DNA from: Deltaproteobacteria bacterium RIFCSPHIGHO2_01_FULL_43_49
GTDB lineage: Bacteria; UBA10199; SPLOWO2-01-44-7
Direction of reading: 5' to 3'
DNA: 64,000 nucleotides
Assembly: GCA_001798075.1 (NCBI GenBank)
Contig: MGRG01000011.1
Coordinates: 1-64,000 of the forward strand
Shown: in pieces, positions 8,157 to 15,297 of the stretch
How positions within the stretch are numbered: the first letter of the stretch is position 1
How the letters are laid out: every line of letters begins with the position of its first letter
Notes under the pieces: model-generated
What the model was told of the DNA's origin: nothing
Seen by the model: only the letters and a program-made list of their open reading frames with translations
Databases searched by the model: none
Position numbers and translations under genes: made by a program

Positions 8157-8192
8157 AAAGGTGCCCCCGCCTTGGCGGGGCACCTTTCCTTT
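8157..8192 (+). terminator. Rho-independent terminator of the 7263-8152 operon
   Basis: A GC-rich stem, AAAGGTGCCCC.. against ..GGGGCACCTTT with one bulged C and a short TT loop, is followed by a T-rich tract. It lies 5 bases after the stop codon. Confidence 0.85.
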
Positions 8193-8238
8193 TTTCTTAT
8201 CACTTGCACTTTAGACTTCCAAAAGTTAAATTATATCC

Positions 8239-8991
8239 ATGAATGAAAATGTCAATGTCATGGAGGTCATCTGGCAGGCCGTGGACAAAGCCGAGGATGG
8301 TTGTGTCTATTACCCCGTGGCCTTCGTCGATTTTCTTTGGGACAATGGCTTTGTCGATACCAAAAAATTTCCAAGAGAGACATGGCATGTTGCTTTTGAG
8401 CCCTTCAAACAGGCCGATGGGCTCTTCAAACTGACCCACGAAGAATTTCTAACACTCAATAAATACCGCTACAGCGGCGAGATCCACATCCCCTTCGATG
8501 CCATGCGGATCAACGAAGGGAAATATACCGACGAAGGTTTTGGCCAGCTCGTGAGCGATTCGATCGCCCCCTCTTGTGCCTTGGCAGATCCAGAACTCCA
8601 AAAATTTGTAGGCGAATTAACGAAAGAATTTAAACAACCCGACGACTTGATCCTGATCCAAAAATCGGCCAAATTCAAAATCAAAAAATTGTTGGAAGAT
8701 TCCCCTTCTCCTCTTCGCCGTCTGGAGTTGCTCTTCGACAACTTGCTTAAAAAGAAAGGGATTGCCAAGGAAGTCGAACAAGATCTTCAGAAGATTTCTT
8801 TAGTCGCTACTCCCGAGCAGCAGGCCGAATTGCAAGCATCCACCTTTATCGCAGGGCCTTCCAATCTCTCGGAATCGGAAGCGCTCAAACTCAAGCAAAT
8901 TACCAAGGTCAAAAAGAATGGGGAGCCCGCGCCACAAGGGGGAGAACCTCTCAAAAAAATCAAACGATCCAAAAAGGGACTTAGGGGATAA
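8239..8991 (+). CDS. Unknown 250-residue protein with basic tail
   Basis: The protein has an acidic/aromatic N-terminal half (YYPVAFVDFLWDNGF, WHVAFEPF) and a helical middle. The tail from about residue 224 is Lys- and Pro-rich and ends KKIKRSKKGLRG. No signal peptide, membrane segment or known domain is evident. It stands alone between a terminator and a repeat element. Codon use matches the neighbouring genes, which supports it as real. The function is unknown; the basic tail could bind nucleic acid. Confidence 0.7.
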   Translation: MNENVNVMEVIWQAVDKAEDGCVYYPVAFVDFLWDNGFVDTKKFPRETWHVAFEPFKQADGLFKLTHEEFLTLNKYRYSGEIHIPFDAMRINEGKYTDEGFGQLVSDSIAPSCALADPELQKFVGELTKEFKQPDDLILIQKSAKFKIKKLLEDSPSPLRRLELLFDNLLKKKGIAKEVEQDLQKISLVATPEQQAELQASTFIAGPSNLSESEALKLKQITKVKKNGEPAPQGGEPLKKIKRSKKGLRG

Positions 8992-8992
8992 A

Positions 8993-9125
8993 ATTCTAAG
9001 CACTAAATCCTAAATTCTAAACAAATTCCAATGATCCAAATCCAAATGACCAAAACAATCCGTTTGGAATTTTGAACATTAGAATTTTGAATTTGTTTAG
9101 GATTTAGATATTAGGATTTGGGATT
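8993..9125. repeat. Imperfect inverted repeat of AAATCCTAAATTCTAAAC type
   Basis: The left part carries runs such as CTAAATCCTAAATTCTAAAC followed by CAAATTC. The right part carries their complement (GAATTTGTTTAGGATTTAG). Together they form a long, AT-rich, degenerate palindrome of about 130 bp. The right end runs into the last codons of the lapA-like gene. It looks like a member of a dispersed palindromic family; related AAATCAAAAATCAAAATGAC tracts flank thiG. Confidence 0.75.
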
Positions 9126-9461
9126 TGTCGTTTTGTCGATTCCCGCCAGTTGGCGGGAAATAGAGAGTTCTCTTTCCAACTCTCTGATTTTCTTATTTTT
9201 AGCACGCAGCTCCAAAGTTTTGTAAAGAGAAGGAAGTGCCTCCAGCAAGGCAATGGCTACCATTCCGAAACAAAATGCCAACAAAAGAACAAAACCCAAA
9301 GGCAAGGGAATCGAGCGAAAACCATCGGACAGAATCACAGGAATGCGAAACTTGAAAACGACCGGATAGGCAAAAGTGGCATCATCCAGATTGCAATAGA
9401 CAAAATTGAGGAGGGTAAAAAATAAAACGGCCATCACGGTTGCAAAAATCAGTCGTTTCAT
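9111..9461 (-). CDS. LapA-domain inner-membrane protein
   Basis: The 116-residue protein has two hydrophobic helices (about residues 4-22 and 53-75), then a coiled-coil tail (LRAKNKKIRELERELS). This is the layout of LapA/YciS (DUF1049), which in E. coli works with LapB in controlling LPS synthesis. The last residues are encoded by a CCCGCC..GGCGGG palindrome (9141-9158) and the adjoining repeat, so the C-terminus is repeat-derived. Its start overlaps the end of the HIT gene by 4 bases. Confidence 0.75.
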   Translation of the reverse strand: MKRLIFATVMAVLFFTLLNFVYCNLDDATFAYPVVFKFRIPVILSDGFRSIPLPLGFVLLLAFCFGMVAIALLEALPSLYKTLELRAKNKKIRELERELSISRQLAGIDKTTNPKS

Positions 9462-9964
9462 CTTACTTCCCCCAAATTCTGAAACCCTTTTTCTAGTTTT
9501 TTATAAGTCTCCGAGAGATATTCCGGCATCGGTTTTGCTTGAGCTAATACTGGTAAAAAATTCGTATCCCCCTGCCAACGCGGTACCACATGCCAATGGA
9601 AATGATCCAGTATCCCTCCCCCAGCATTTTTGCCAAGATTCAAACCACAATTAAAACCGGTTGCCTTCATACATTCTTCCAAAATTTGTAACGATTTGTC
9701 GAGGAGCCAAATCGTCTCTTGTTGGCCTTCTTTCGAAAGATCACTCAAATTTGCCGTATGTTGATAGGGGACAATTAATAAATGACCGCAATTATAAGGA
9801 AACCGATTCATGACGACATAACTTTCTTTGCCTCTGGCGAGGACCAAACTTTTATCATCCGGGGTCTGTTTTGCCAAATGGCAAAAAATGCACTCCCCTT
9901 CTTCCGTTTTAACGCGCGTATCTTGGATATATTCCATCCGCCAAGGAGCCCACAACTTATCCAT
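9458..9964 (-). CDS. HIT-family nucleotide phosphorylase/hydrolase (Ap4A-phosphorylase-like)
   Basis: The 168-residue histidine-triad protein has the catalytic motif HFHWHVVPRW near residues 120-129. It also has a CIFC zinc-binding pair near residue 25 and the usual N-terminal WAPWRMEYI. Such proteins cleave dinucleoside polyphosphates or nucleoside phosphoramidates. It overlaps the ihfB-like gene by 8 bases and lapA by 4, forming one compact operon. Confidence 0.9.
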   Translation of the reverse strand: MDKLWAPWRMEYIQDTRVKTEEGECIFCHLAKQTPDDKSLVLARGKESYVVMNRFPYNCGHLLIVPYQHTANLSDLSKEGQQETIWLLDKSLQILEECMKATGFNCGLNLGKNAGGGILDHFHWHVVPRWQGDTNFLPVLAQAKPMPEYLSETYKKLEKGFQNLGEVR

Positions 9965-10241
9965 GATTATTGACCTTTTCTTTCAGCTCCTTGCCCACTT
10001 TGAAAAATGGGACGCGTCTGGTTCCCACTTGCACCGACCTGCCTGTTTTCGGATTTCTCCCCTGACGGGGCTTTCGCACTCGAACTTCAAAGCTACCGAA
10101 GCCGCGAATTTCAATTCGATCTCCTTGACTTAAAGAACGGGTCATCGAATCAAAAATGGTGTTGACGATTACTTCCACATCTTTTGCTGCCAAAGTGGGA
10201 AGCTTGCTCGTTACCGCTTGCACCAAATCACTTTTATTCAT
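9957..10241 (-). CDS. ihfB: Integration host factor beta-like DNA-bending protein
   Basis: The protein is 94 residues from the ATG that follows a perfect AAAGGAGG site; an upstream ATG at 10256 lies before that site and is unlikely to be used. The HU/IHF fold is clear: IEIRGFGSFEVRVRKPRQGRNPKTGRSV carries the beta arm with the intercalating proline. The N-terminus MNKSDLVQAVTSKLP is typical of the beta subunit. Position after rpsA/sppA matches other proteobacteria, where ihfB follows rpsA. Paralogous HU proteins could be confused with it. Confidence 0.9.
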   Translation of the reverse strand: MNKSDLVQAVTSKLPTLAAKDVEVIVNTIFDSMTRSLSQGDRIEIRGFGSFEVRVRKPRQGRNPKTGRSVQVGTRRVPFFKVGKELKEKVNNHG

Positions 10242-10257
10242 GAAACCTCCTTTCATA

Positions 10258-10310
10258 AGCTATCAGCTCTCAGCAATCAGCTGTCAGCTGAAAGCTGATC
10301 GCTGATAGCT
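10258..10310. repeat. AGCTATCAGC palindromic repeat
   Basis: AGCTATCAGC (10258-10267) and GCTGATAGCT (10301-10310) bracket internal repeats of the unit (T)CAGC/GCTG. The whole forms a self-complementary 53-bp stretch between sppA and ihfB. It may terminate or stabilise the sppA transcript. Confidence 0.75.
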
Positions 10311-10313
10311 AAT

Positions 10314-11153
10314 TCATGGATACAAATAAAGAGCCAATGGCCCTGTAAACAAACTTTTGGCCTGACCAAACAATGTTCTTAACCACCAAACAGTTGGCAT
10401 TCGGGGATAAACCAGTTCTGGTTCCCCTGAAATGCCGGCCAGTTTTGCCGCAACTTGAATGGCCTGGGCGAAATCCCCCAACTCATCCACAAGACCCAAC
10501 GCTTTCGCCTTGGCCCCTGTGAAAACCCTTCCATCCGCAAATTTTTCGATCTCTTCTTTTTTTAGCTGCCTCGATTCAACAATAGCTTCTTTAAACTGTT
10601 GATGAACCTCGACCATCAATTCCTCCAACAACGTTCTTTCTTCCGGAGTCAGCGGTCTTGAAATAGAACCCAAATCTTTTAGTTGTCCACTCTTGATCGT
10701 TTCGTATTGGATTTTAGCAAGCTTTAACAGATCGCCTAAATTGACATGCTCCATCCGAACACCGATAGAACCAGTGATGGTTCCGGGATCCGCCAAAATT
10801 TTGTCGGCCCCGAGTGCCACGTAAAAACCCCCCGAGGCAGCAACCGACCCCATCGAAGCAACGACCGGCTTTGTTTTCGACAAGCGTTTCAGACTCGAAT
10901 AGATTTCTTGAGAGGCAGCGACCGTACCCCCTGGCGAGTTGATTCTGACAACCACTCCTTTAATGCGCTTACTTTTTCTAAACTCTTCGATCTGTTTGAC
11001 CCATTCATCGGATACCCACATTGTCCCATCAATTTCGAGAATTCCGAGCGCCCTTTCAAAAGGGTTCACAGGGCCTCCGACAAGTTTACCCAGCCCCACA
11101 AAAGCCAGGAACAAAAGCAACAAAAACCCGATTCGCCTAATCCACTTTTTCAT
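10314..11153 (-). CDS. sppA: Signal peptide peptidase SppA (S49 family)
   Basis: The 279-residue inner-membrane serine protease degrades cleaved signal peptides. There is an N-terminal transmembrane helix (about residues 8-26), then a single S49 domain. The nucleophile is S107 in VAASGGFY, and the probable general-base lysine is K159 in SGQLKDLGS. INSPGG and TGSIGV are further family marks. It is the short form, half the length of E. coli SppA. The start overlaps the end of rpsA by 17 bases. Confidence 0.95.
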   Translation of the reverse strand: MKKWIRRIGFLLLLFLAFVGLGKLVGGPVNPFERALGILEIDGTMWVSDEWVKQIEEFRKSKRIKGVVVRINSPGGTVAASQEIYSSLKRLSKTKPVVASMGSVAASGGFYVALGADKILADPGTITGSIGVRMEHVNLGDLLKLAKIQYETIKSGQLKDLGSISRPLTPEERTLLEELMVEVHQQFKEAIVESRQLKKEEIEKFADGRVFTGAKAKALGLVDELGDFAQAIQVAAKLAGISGEPELVYPRMPTVWWLRTLFGQAKSLFTGPLALYLYP

Positions 11154-12717
11154 TTAATTTTAAATGAAATTTGCGAGCCTCCGGATCAACCGTTTGCACA
11201 ACGAGGCTCAATTTCTCTCCCACTTTTACTTCTTTGGAAAGTTTTGCCTTTGGAACCAAGCCGGTTATTCCCTTTTTCAAATCCACGACAGCCCCTGCGG
11301 TATTGAGACTGACAACACTTCCCTCACTGCTTGTTTCCTGGGGGTATTGAGATTGGATTGTATCCCAAGGATTGGGCTGCAATTGCTTGAGGCTTAAAGA
11401 GAAACGCTCATTTTCTGGATCGATATTGACCACAACCGCTTCAAGGGTTTCGCCTTTTTTGGCGATTTCTTGCGGGTGGCTAAAATTTTGAACCCAAGCT
11501 AAATCGGATATATGGATCAAACCATCGACTCCTACTCCACAATCCAAAAAAACTCCAAAGTCGGTAATGTTGCGAACGGTTCCAGAAATCTTGGAGCCCA
11601 CCGGATTTTTTTCTGAAAGAGTTTCCCAAGGGTTTGGGGTCAATTGTTTAATGCCCAGTGCAATGCGGCGTGCCGCAATATCACAATCCATGACAATCGC
11701 TTCTACTTCTTGTCCCACAGTCAAAGCTTGCGATGGGTGTTTTAATTTTTTGTTCCACGAAATCTCAGAAATATGTACGAGCCCTTCGATGCCTGGAGCC
11801 AATTCAATGAAGGCACCATAATCGGTTAAAGAAACTACTTTTCCTTTTATTCTCGAACCAACCAAAAATTTGCCTTCTGCCTGAGTCCAAGGATCTTCTT
11901 TCAATTGTTTGAGTCCCAGAGAAATTCTTTGCGTTGTTTCATCATATTTAAGAATCATCACACGAATGGAATCCCCCACACGACACATCTCGGAAGGGTG
12001 TTGAATACGTGACCAGCTCATGTCGGTCACATGCAGCAAACCATCCACACCACCGAGATCCACAAAAACGCCGTAGTCGGTCACATTTTTGACACTCCCT
12101 TCCAAAACTTGCCCCTCTTTGATGTTTTGAAGGGCTGCCTCTTTGAGTTGGCCTTGATCTTTGTCAACAGCCCCTTTTCTGGAAAGGACGATATTGCCAC
12201 GCCTTTTGTTGAGTTTTAAAATTTTGAAATGGAATTTTTTGCCGACATATTTATCTAAACTGCGTACCGGACGGACATCGATTTGGGAGCCGGGCAAAAA
12301 GGCTTTGACACCCACATCAACAACCAAACCACCCTTGATTTTGCTCACGACGACCCCTTCAACCACTCCATCGCTTTCTTGAATTTTGACAAGGGTATCC
12401 CAGGCCTTGACGGCATCTGCCCTTTCTTTGGATAAATGGATAAGTCCTTGATCGTCATCCATATTTTCCAAAAGAAGTTCCACTTCGTCACCGATTTGAA
12501 CGGTCAACTGGCCTTTTTGATTGCGAAATTCACGCACCGGAACCTGGCCTTCCGATTTGAAACCGATATCAACAATCGCAAAATCTTGCGTGAGTTGAAC
12601 GATTTTGCCTTTAACAAGGCTTCCCTCCTCTATAATTTCTTGTGTCTCTTGCTCTTGCAAAAGTTTTCCAAATTCAGAAGACTTTTGCTTCTCTGTCGGT
12701 TGAATTATAATGGGCAT
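11137..12717 (-). CDS. rpsA: 30S ribosomal protein S1
   Basis: The 526-residue protein has six S1 RNA-binding domains (approximately 30-103, 120-185, 205-275, 292-362, 378-449 and 465-524). Repeated signatures are YGVFVDLGGVDGLLHVTDMSW, YGAFIELAPGIEGLVHISE and FGVFLDCGVGVDGLIHISD. It helps the 30S subunit capture and unfold mRNA. TTAAGGAGG precedes the ATG, and a good promoter lies upstream. The last domain is more divergent than the others. Confidence 0.97.
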   Translation of the reverse strand: MPIIIQPTEKQKSSEFGKLLQEQETQEIIEEGSLVKGKIVQLTQDFAIVDIGFKSEGQVPVREFRNQKGQLTVQIGDEVELLLENMDDDQGLIHLSKERADAVKAWDTLVKIQESDGVVEGVVVSKIKGGLVVDVGVKAFLPGSQIDVRPVRSLDKYVGKKFHFKILKLNKRRGNIVLSRKGAVDKDQGQLKEAALQNIKEGQVLEGSVKNVTDYGVFVDLGGVDGLLHVTDMSWSRIQHPSEMCRVGDSIRVMILKYDETTQRISLGLKQLKEDPWTQAEGKFLVGSRIKGKVVSLTDYGAFIELAPGIEGLVHISEISWNKKLKHPSQALTVGQEVEAIVMDCDIAARRIALGIKQLTPNPWETLSEKNPVGSKISGTVRNITDFGVFLDCGVGVDGLIHISDLAWVQNFSHPQEIAKKGETLEAVVVNIDPENERFSLSLKQLQPNPWDTIQSQYPQETSSEGSVVSLNTAGAVVDLKKGITGLVPKAKLSKEVKVGEKLSLVVQTVDPEARKFHLKLNEKVD

Positions 12718-12743
12718 CTAAATATTCCTCCTTAAGTTGCCCC

Positions 12744-12772
12744 TTCATAGATTTTTTCTCAAGAGGTGTCAA
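12744..12772 (-). promoter_or_regulatory. Sigma-70 promoter of the rpsA-sppA operon
   Basis: On the minus strand TTGACA (12767-12772) and TATGAA (12744-12749) are spaced by 17 bases. They lie about 26 bases before the rpsA start. Confidence 0.75.
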
Positions 12773-12865
12773 AGAAAAAAATGATTATTTTTTAATAGGT
12801 TAGCTTTTGCTTGACGAATGGACAGGACTCGTTTATTTTGCATCCAACTTAAACAAGGGGGGGAT

Positions 12866-13489
12866 ATGTTAAATTTAGATCTGCATACATTAGTTCTGTT
12901 TCTTGCCAGGTGGGTCCATTTTATTGCCGGTATTACCTGGATTGGGATGCTCTACTTCTTCAATTTCGTGAATGTCCATTTTGCGAAACTGCTCGACGCC
13001 GAAACGAAGAAAAAAGTCGTTCCGGAACTAATGCCAAGGGCCCTATTTTGGTTTCGTTGGGGGGCGATGTTTACTTTTCTTTCGGGCCTCCTGATTATTT
13101 ATTGGAAACTTTGGGTAGCAACCAGCGCCGGTCTTTGGGGAGACGGCGGATTGTTTACAACATCGTGGGGACTCTGGATCACTTTTGGCGGTTTGCTTGG
13201 CACGATCATGTGGTTCAATGTCTGGTTTATCATTTGGCCGGCTCAAAGAAAGATTATCGGATGGGTAAAAGCGGGGCAAAACCCTCCCGAAATGGCAGGC
13301 ATTGTTAAAAGAGCTGCGAATACATCGAAGCTGAATACTTTTTTGTCGATTCCAATGTTATTTGGTATGGGGGCAGCCAGCCATTTTCCCATAACCAGCC
13401 ACTGGATTTTCTTGGCGGTTTTGCTCGTAGGCTTTTTGATCGCTCATTTGACGATCAAATGTTCCGGGAAAGTTTCAACTAAGGTATAG
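12866..13489 (+). CDS. PuuD-like integral membrane protein (urate oxidase N-terminal family)
   Basis: From the ATG after a strong AAGGGGGGG site the product is 207 residues; an upstream in-frame start at 12818 lacks such a site. It has five to six hydrophobic helices, and the opening LARWVHFIAGITWIGMLYFFNFVN resembles the membrane part of PuuD (Urate_ox_N). Conserved histidines (in WVHF and VHF) could hold haem. PuuD itself carries a C-terminal cytochrome c domain, which is missing here, so the reaction is uncertain. It converges on the cupredoxin-like lipoprotein gene, overlapping it by 11 bases. Confidence 0.7.
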   Translation: MLNLDLHTLVLFLARWVHFIAGITWIGMLYFFNFVNVHFAKLLDAETKKKVVPELMPRALFWFRWGAMFTFLSGLLIIYWKLWVATSAGLWGDGGLFTTSWGLWITFGGLLGTIMWFNVWFIIWPAQRKIIGWVKAGQNPPEMAGIVKRAANTSKLNTFLSIPMLFGMGAASHFPITSHWIFLAVLLVGFLIAHLTIKCSGKVSTKV

Positions 13490-14237
13490 ACGAAAAGGTT
13501 ATTTGGACGAATTTTATTTCGCTTGGTTTGAGAGTGACATATTTGACAAGTTGCTCTCCAAAACGTTCGTGCCAGGCAGCGATGGTATATTGGCCCGGGG
13601 GTATGTTTCGAATTTCAAAATTCCCCTTTTCATCGGTCACTCCATAAAAAGGATGGGGCAACACTCCGGCATAGGCCCTCATCCATCCATGGATATCGCA
13701 TTTTAGCGTCACCATCACTTGAGGTTTTGAAAAGGTCTGTGTCAATTTTTGTCCTTGGACTGGCATGGCAACATTAAAAAGAGTCTCTTCAGCAATGACC
13801 GAATGGATGTTGTGGATCATCGGATCACTATTTAAAATCGTGAGGGTTTGACCCACTTGAATACCAAAAACATGGGGTTTATAAATGCAACCTTTTTGAT
13901 CCAACACAATAGGTTCCTGAGGCACAGGAAAAGGACCACTCAACCCCTCTTTCACATAAACAAAGACATTTTCTACTTTGTCATCTTTGACCAAGACATC
14001 TTCGGAAAGAATTCCCTTTGGATGGGCCATTGAACATTCCGGAAAAGAAGCCACTTGCAATGGAGTGGGCGATGGTGGCGTTCCTTGAAAGACAACCTGA
14101 CCGATGAAGGCTGCTTTCCCCTCTTCTAGCGCAACTGGCGCGGCTAGTTGCTTTGCCTCGGGTGACAGTTGAGGAGTCGTTCCACGGGAACAATTGACTA
14201 GCAAAATAGCAGACAAAATATAAAAAATAGGTTTCAT
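13479..14237 (-). CDS. Periplasmic cupredoxin-like lipoprotein with carboxypeptidase-regulatory-like domain
   Basis: From ATG 14237 the 252-residue protein begins MKPIFYILSAILLVNC, a lipoprotein signal with LVNC lipobox. The reading frame stays open upstream only because it runs through the tRNA-Gly gene. The middle is a plastocyanin-like fold with likely copper ligands in MIHNIHS and KCDIHGWM. The C-terminus is a small beta domain (VTDEKGNFEIRNIPPGQYTIAAWHE) typical of carboxypeptidase-regulatory-like modules. Such proteins occur near respiratory oxidases as possible copper or electron carriers. The role here is inferred. Confidence 0.8.
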   Translation of the reverse strand: MKPIFYILSAILLVNCSRGTTPQLSPEAKQLAAPVALEEGKAAFIGQVVFQGTPPSPTPLQVASFPECSMAHPKGILSEDVLVKDDKVENVFVYVKEGLSGPFPVPQEPIVLDQKGCIYKPHVFGIQVGQTLTILNSDPMIHNIHSVIAEETLFNVAMPVQGQKLTQTFSKPQVMVTLKCDIHGWMRAYAGVLPHPFYGVTDEKGNFEIRNIPPGQYTIAAWHERFGEQLVKYVTLKPSEIKFVQITFSSIP

Positions 14238-14239
14238 TT

Positions 14240-14314
14240 TGGAGCGGGAGACGGGGGTCGAACCCGCGACCTTCTGCTTGGCAAGCAGACGCACTACCAC
14301 TGTGCTACTCCCGC
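14240..14314 (-). tRNA. tRNA-Gly(GCC)
   Basis: A full cloverleaf is visible. The acceptor pair is GCGGGAG/CTCCCGC, the anticodon stem CTGCT/AGCAG holds loop TGCCAAG with anticodon GCC, and the T arm is GCGGGTTCGACCCCCGT. Discriminator T and an encoded CCA follow. The lipoprotein gene starts 3 bases downstream. Confidence 0.97.
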
Positions 14315-14332
14315 AAACATTTCGCGCCCCTA

Positions 14333-14641
14333 TCATCCTTTAAACAAATTTGCAATTCCTTGAAACAGATTGCTTTTAGTACCAGCGATTTTTTCTAATT
14401 CCCCATCGTCCAAATAGAGACCACCGCAACTAAAACATTTATCAATGGCCACTGCGCGATACTCAATTGTTTGCAACTCCATGCCACACTTGGGGCAACG
14501 CATCCAATGCTCTTTTTTAAGTTGTTCTTTTTCTGTTTGAGAGACTTTTGTAACTCGAGTCTCCGCGAGCTTCTTTTTCTTTTCAACTTCAAGCTTTGCG
14601 AAATATTCTTCTTCTGATGTGGATGGTTTGTCCAATGCCAT
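14333..14641 (-). CDS. TFIIB-type zinc-ribbon protein
   Basis: The 102-residue protein has a coiled, Lys/Glu-rich N-terminal half, then a zinc ribbon with CPKC (about residues 49-52) and CFSCGGLYLDDGELEKI (about 71-87). This is the zf-TFIIB family, common in bacteria and of unknown function. It lies 12 bases downstream of pgsA and upstream of tRNA-Gly on the same strand. Confidence 0.85.
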   Translation of the reverse strand: MALDKPSTSEEEYFAKLEVEKKKKLAETRVTKVSQTEKEQLKKEHWMRCPKCGMELQTIEYRAVAIDKCFSCGGLYLDDGELEKIAGTKSNLFQGIANLFKG

Positions 14642-14653
14642 AATTTCCTCCCA

Positions 14654-15238
14654 TTAACGTTTTAATCGATCTCTTTTTTTCAATTCCTGCACAAAACGGG
14701 CTGTATAATGAATGCCGGATGCCAAAGAAAAAATTAAAGCGGGCCAAACAAACACCCAAGCCACAAGCCGCCATTCGATACCAAACAACGGATAATGGAT
14801 CAAGAGGCCAATTGTCGTGGTTGAAACCAGCGCCGATTTGTATTTTCCCCAATGACTGGCTGCAATGATAATCCCCTCATCGATAGCAACACCTCTTAAC
14901 GCCGTCACAATCACCTCGCGCGACAAAAAGATGCAAACAATCCAGGCAGGAATTCTACCGAGTTCCACCAGAAAAATCATGGCTACCAAAAAGAGTAGCT
15001 TGTCCGCCAAAGGATCAAAAAATTGGCCAAAAGTAGAGATGATTTTATATTTTCTGGCATAATAACCATCGATCATATCGGATATCATCGCCAAAATAAA
15101 AATAGAGGCCGCGGTGTAACTCATGGCAGGCCCCTCCATCCATAACATCACTACCATCAAAATGGGAACGGCAAGCAAACGTCCAAAGGTAATATAGTTT
15201 GGGACATTTAAAAAACGATCGCGAAGACTCAAAGGCAT
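14654..15238 (-). CDS. pgsA: CDP-diacylglycerol--glycerol-3-phosphate 3-phosphatidyltransferase
   Basis: This integral membrane enzyme makes phosphatidylglycerophosphate. The CDP-alcohol phosphotransferase motif is complete: SDMIDGYYARK followed by FGQFFDPLADK. Several membrane helices follow. The ATG at 15238 (MPLSLRDRFLNVPNYITFGRLL) gives a normal N-terminus of 194 residues. A GTG at 15295 would extend the protein to within two bases of the divergent nadB start and remove room for a promoter, so the shorter form is preferred. Confidence 0.93.
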   Translation of the reverse strand: MPLSLRDRFLNVPNYITFGRLLAVPILMVVMLWMEGPAMSYTAASIFILAMISDMIDGYYARKYKIISTFGQFFDPLADKLLFLVAMIFLVELGRIPAWIVCIFLSREVIVTALRGVAIDEGIIIAASHWGKYKSALVSTTTIGLLIHYPLFGIEWRLVAWVFVWPALIFSLASGIHYTARFVQELKKRDRLKR

Positions 15239-15297
15239 ACGAGAGTTTTCGTGAAATACTTGCGTAATGTCAAGGGGAGTGATAGCAAAAGCCACCG

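Noticed and set aside
14238-14336. N-terminal extension of the lipoprotein frame (MIGARNVCGSS...)
   Set aside because: These codons run through the tRNA-Gly gene. The start at 14237 gives a clean lipoprotein signal.
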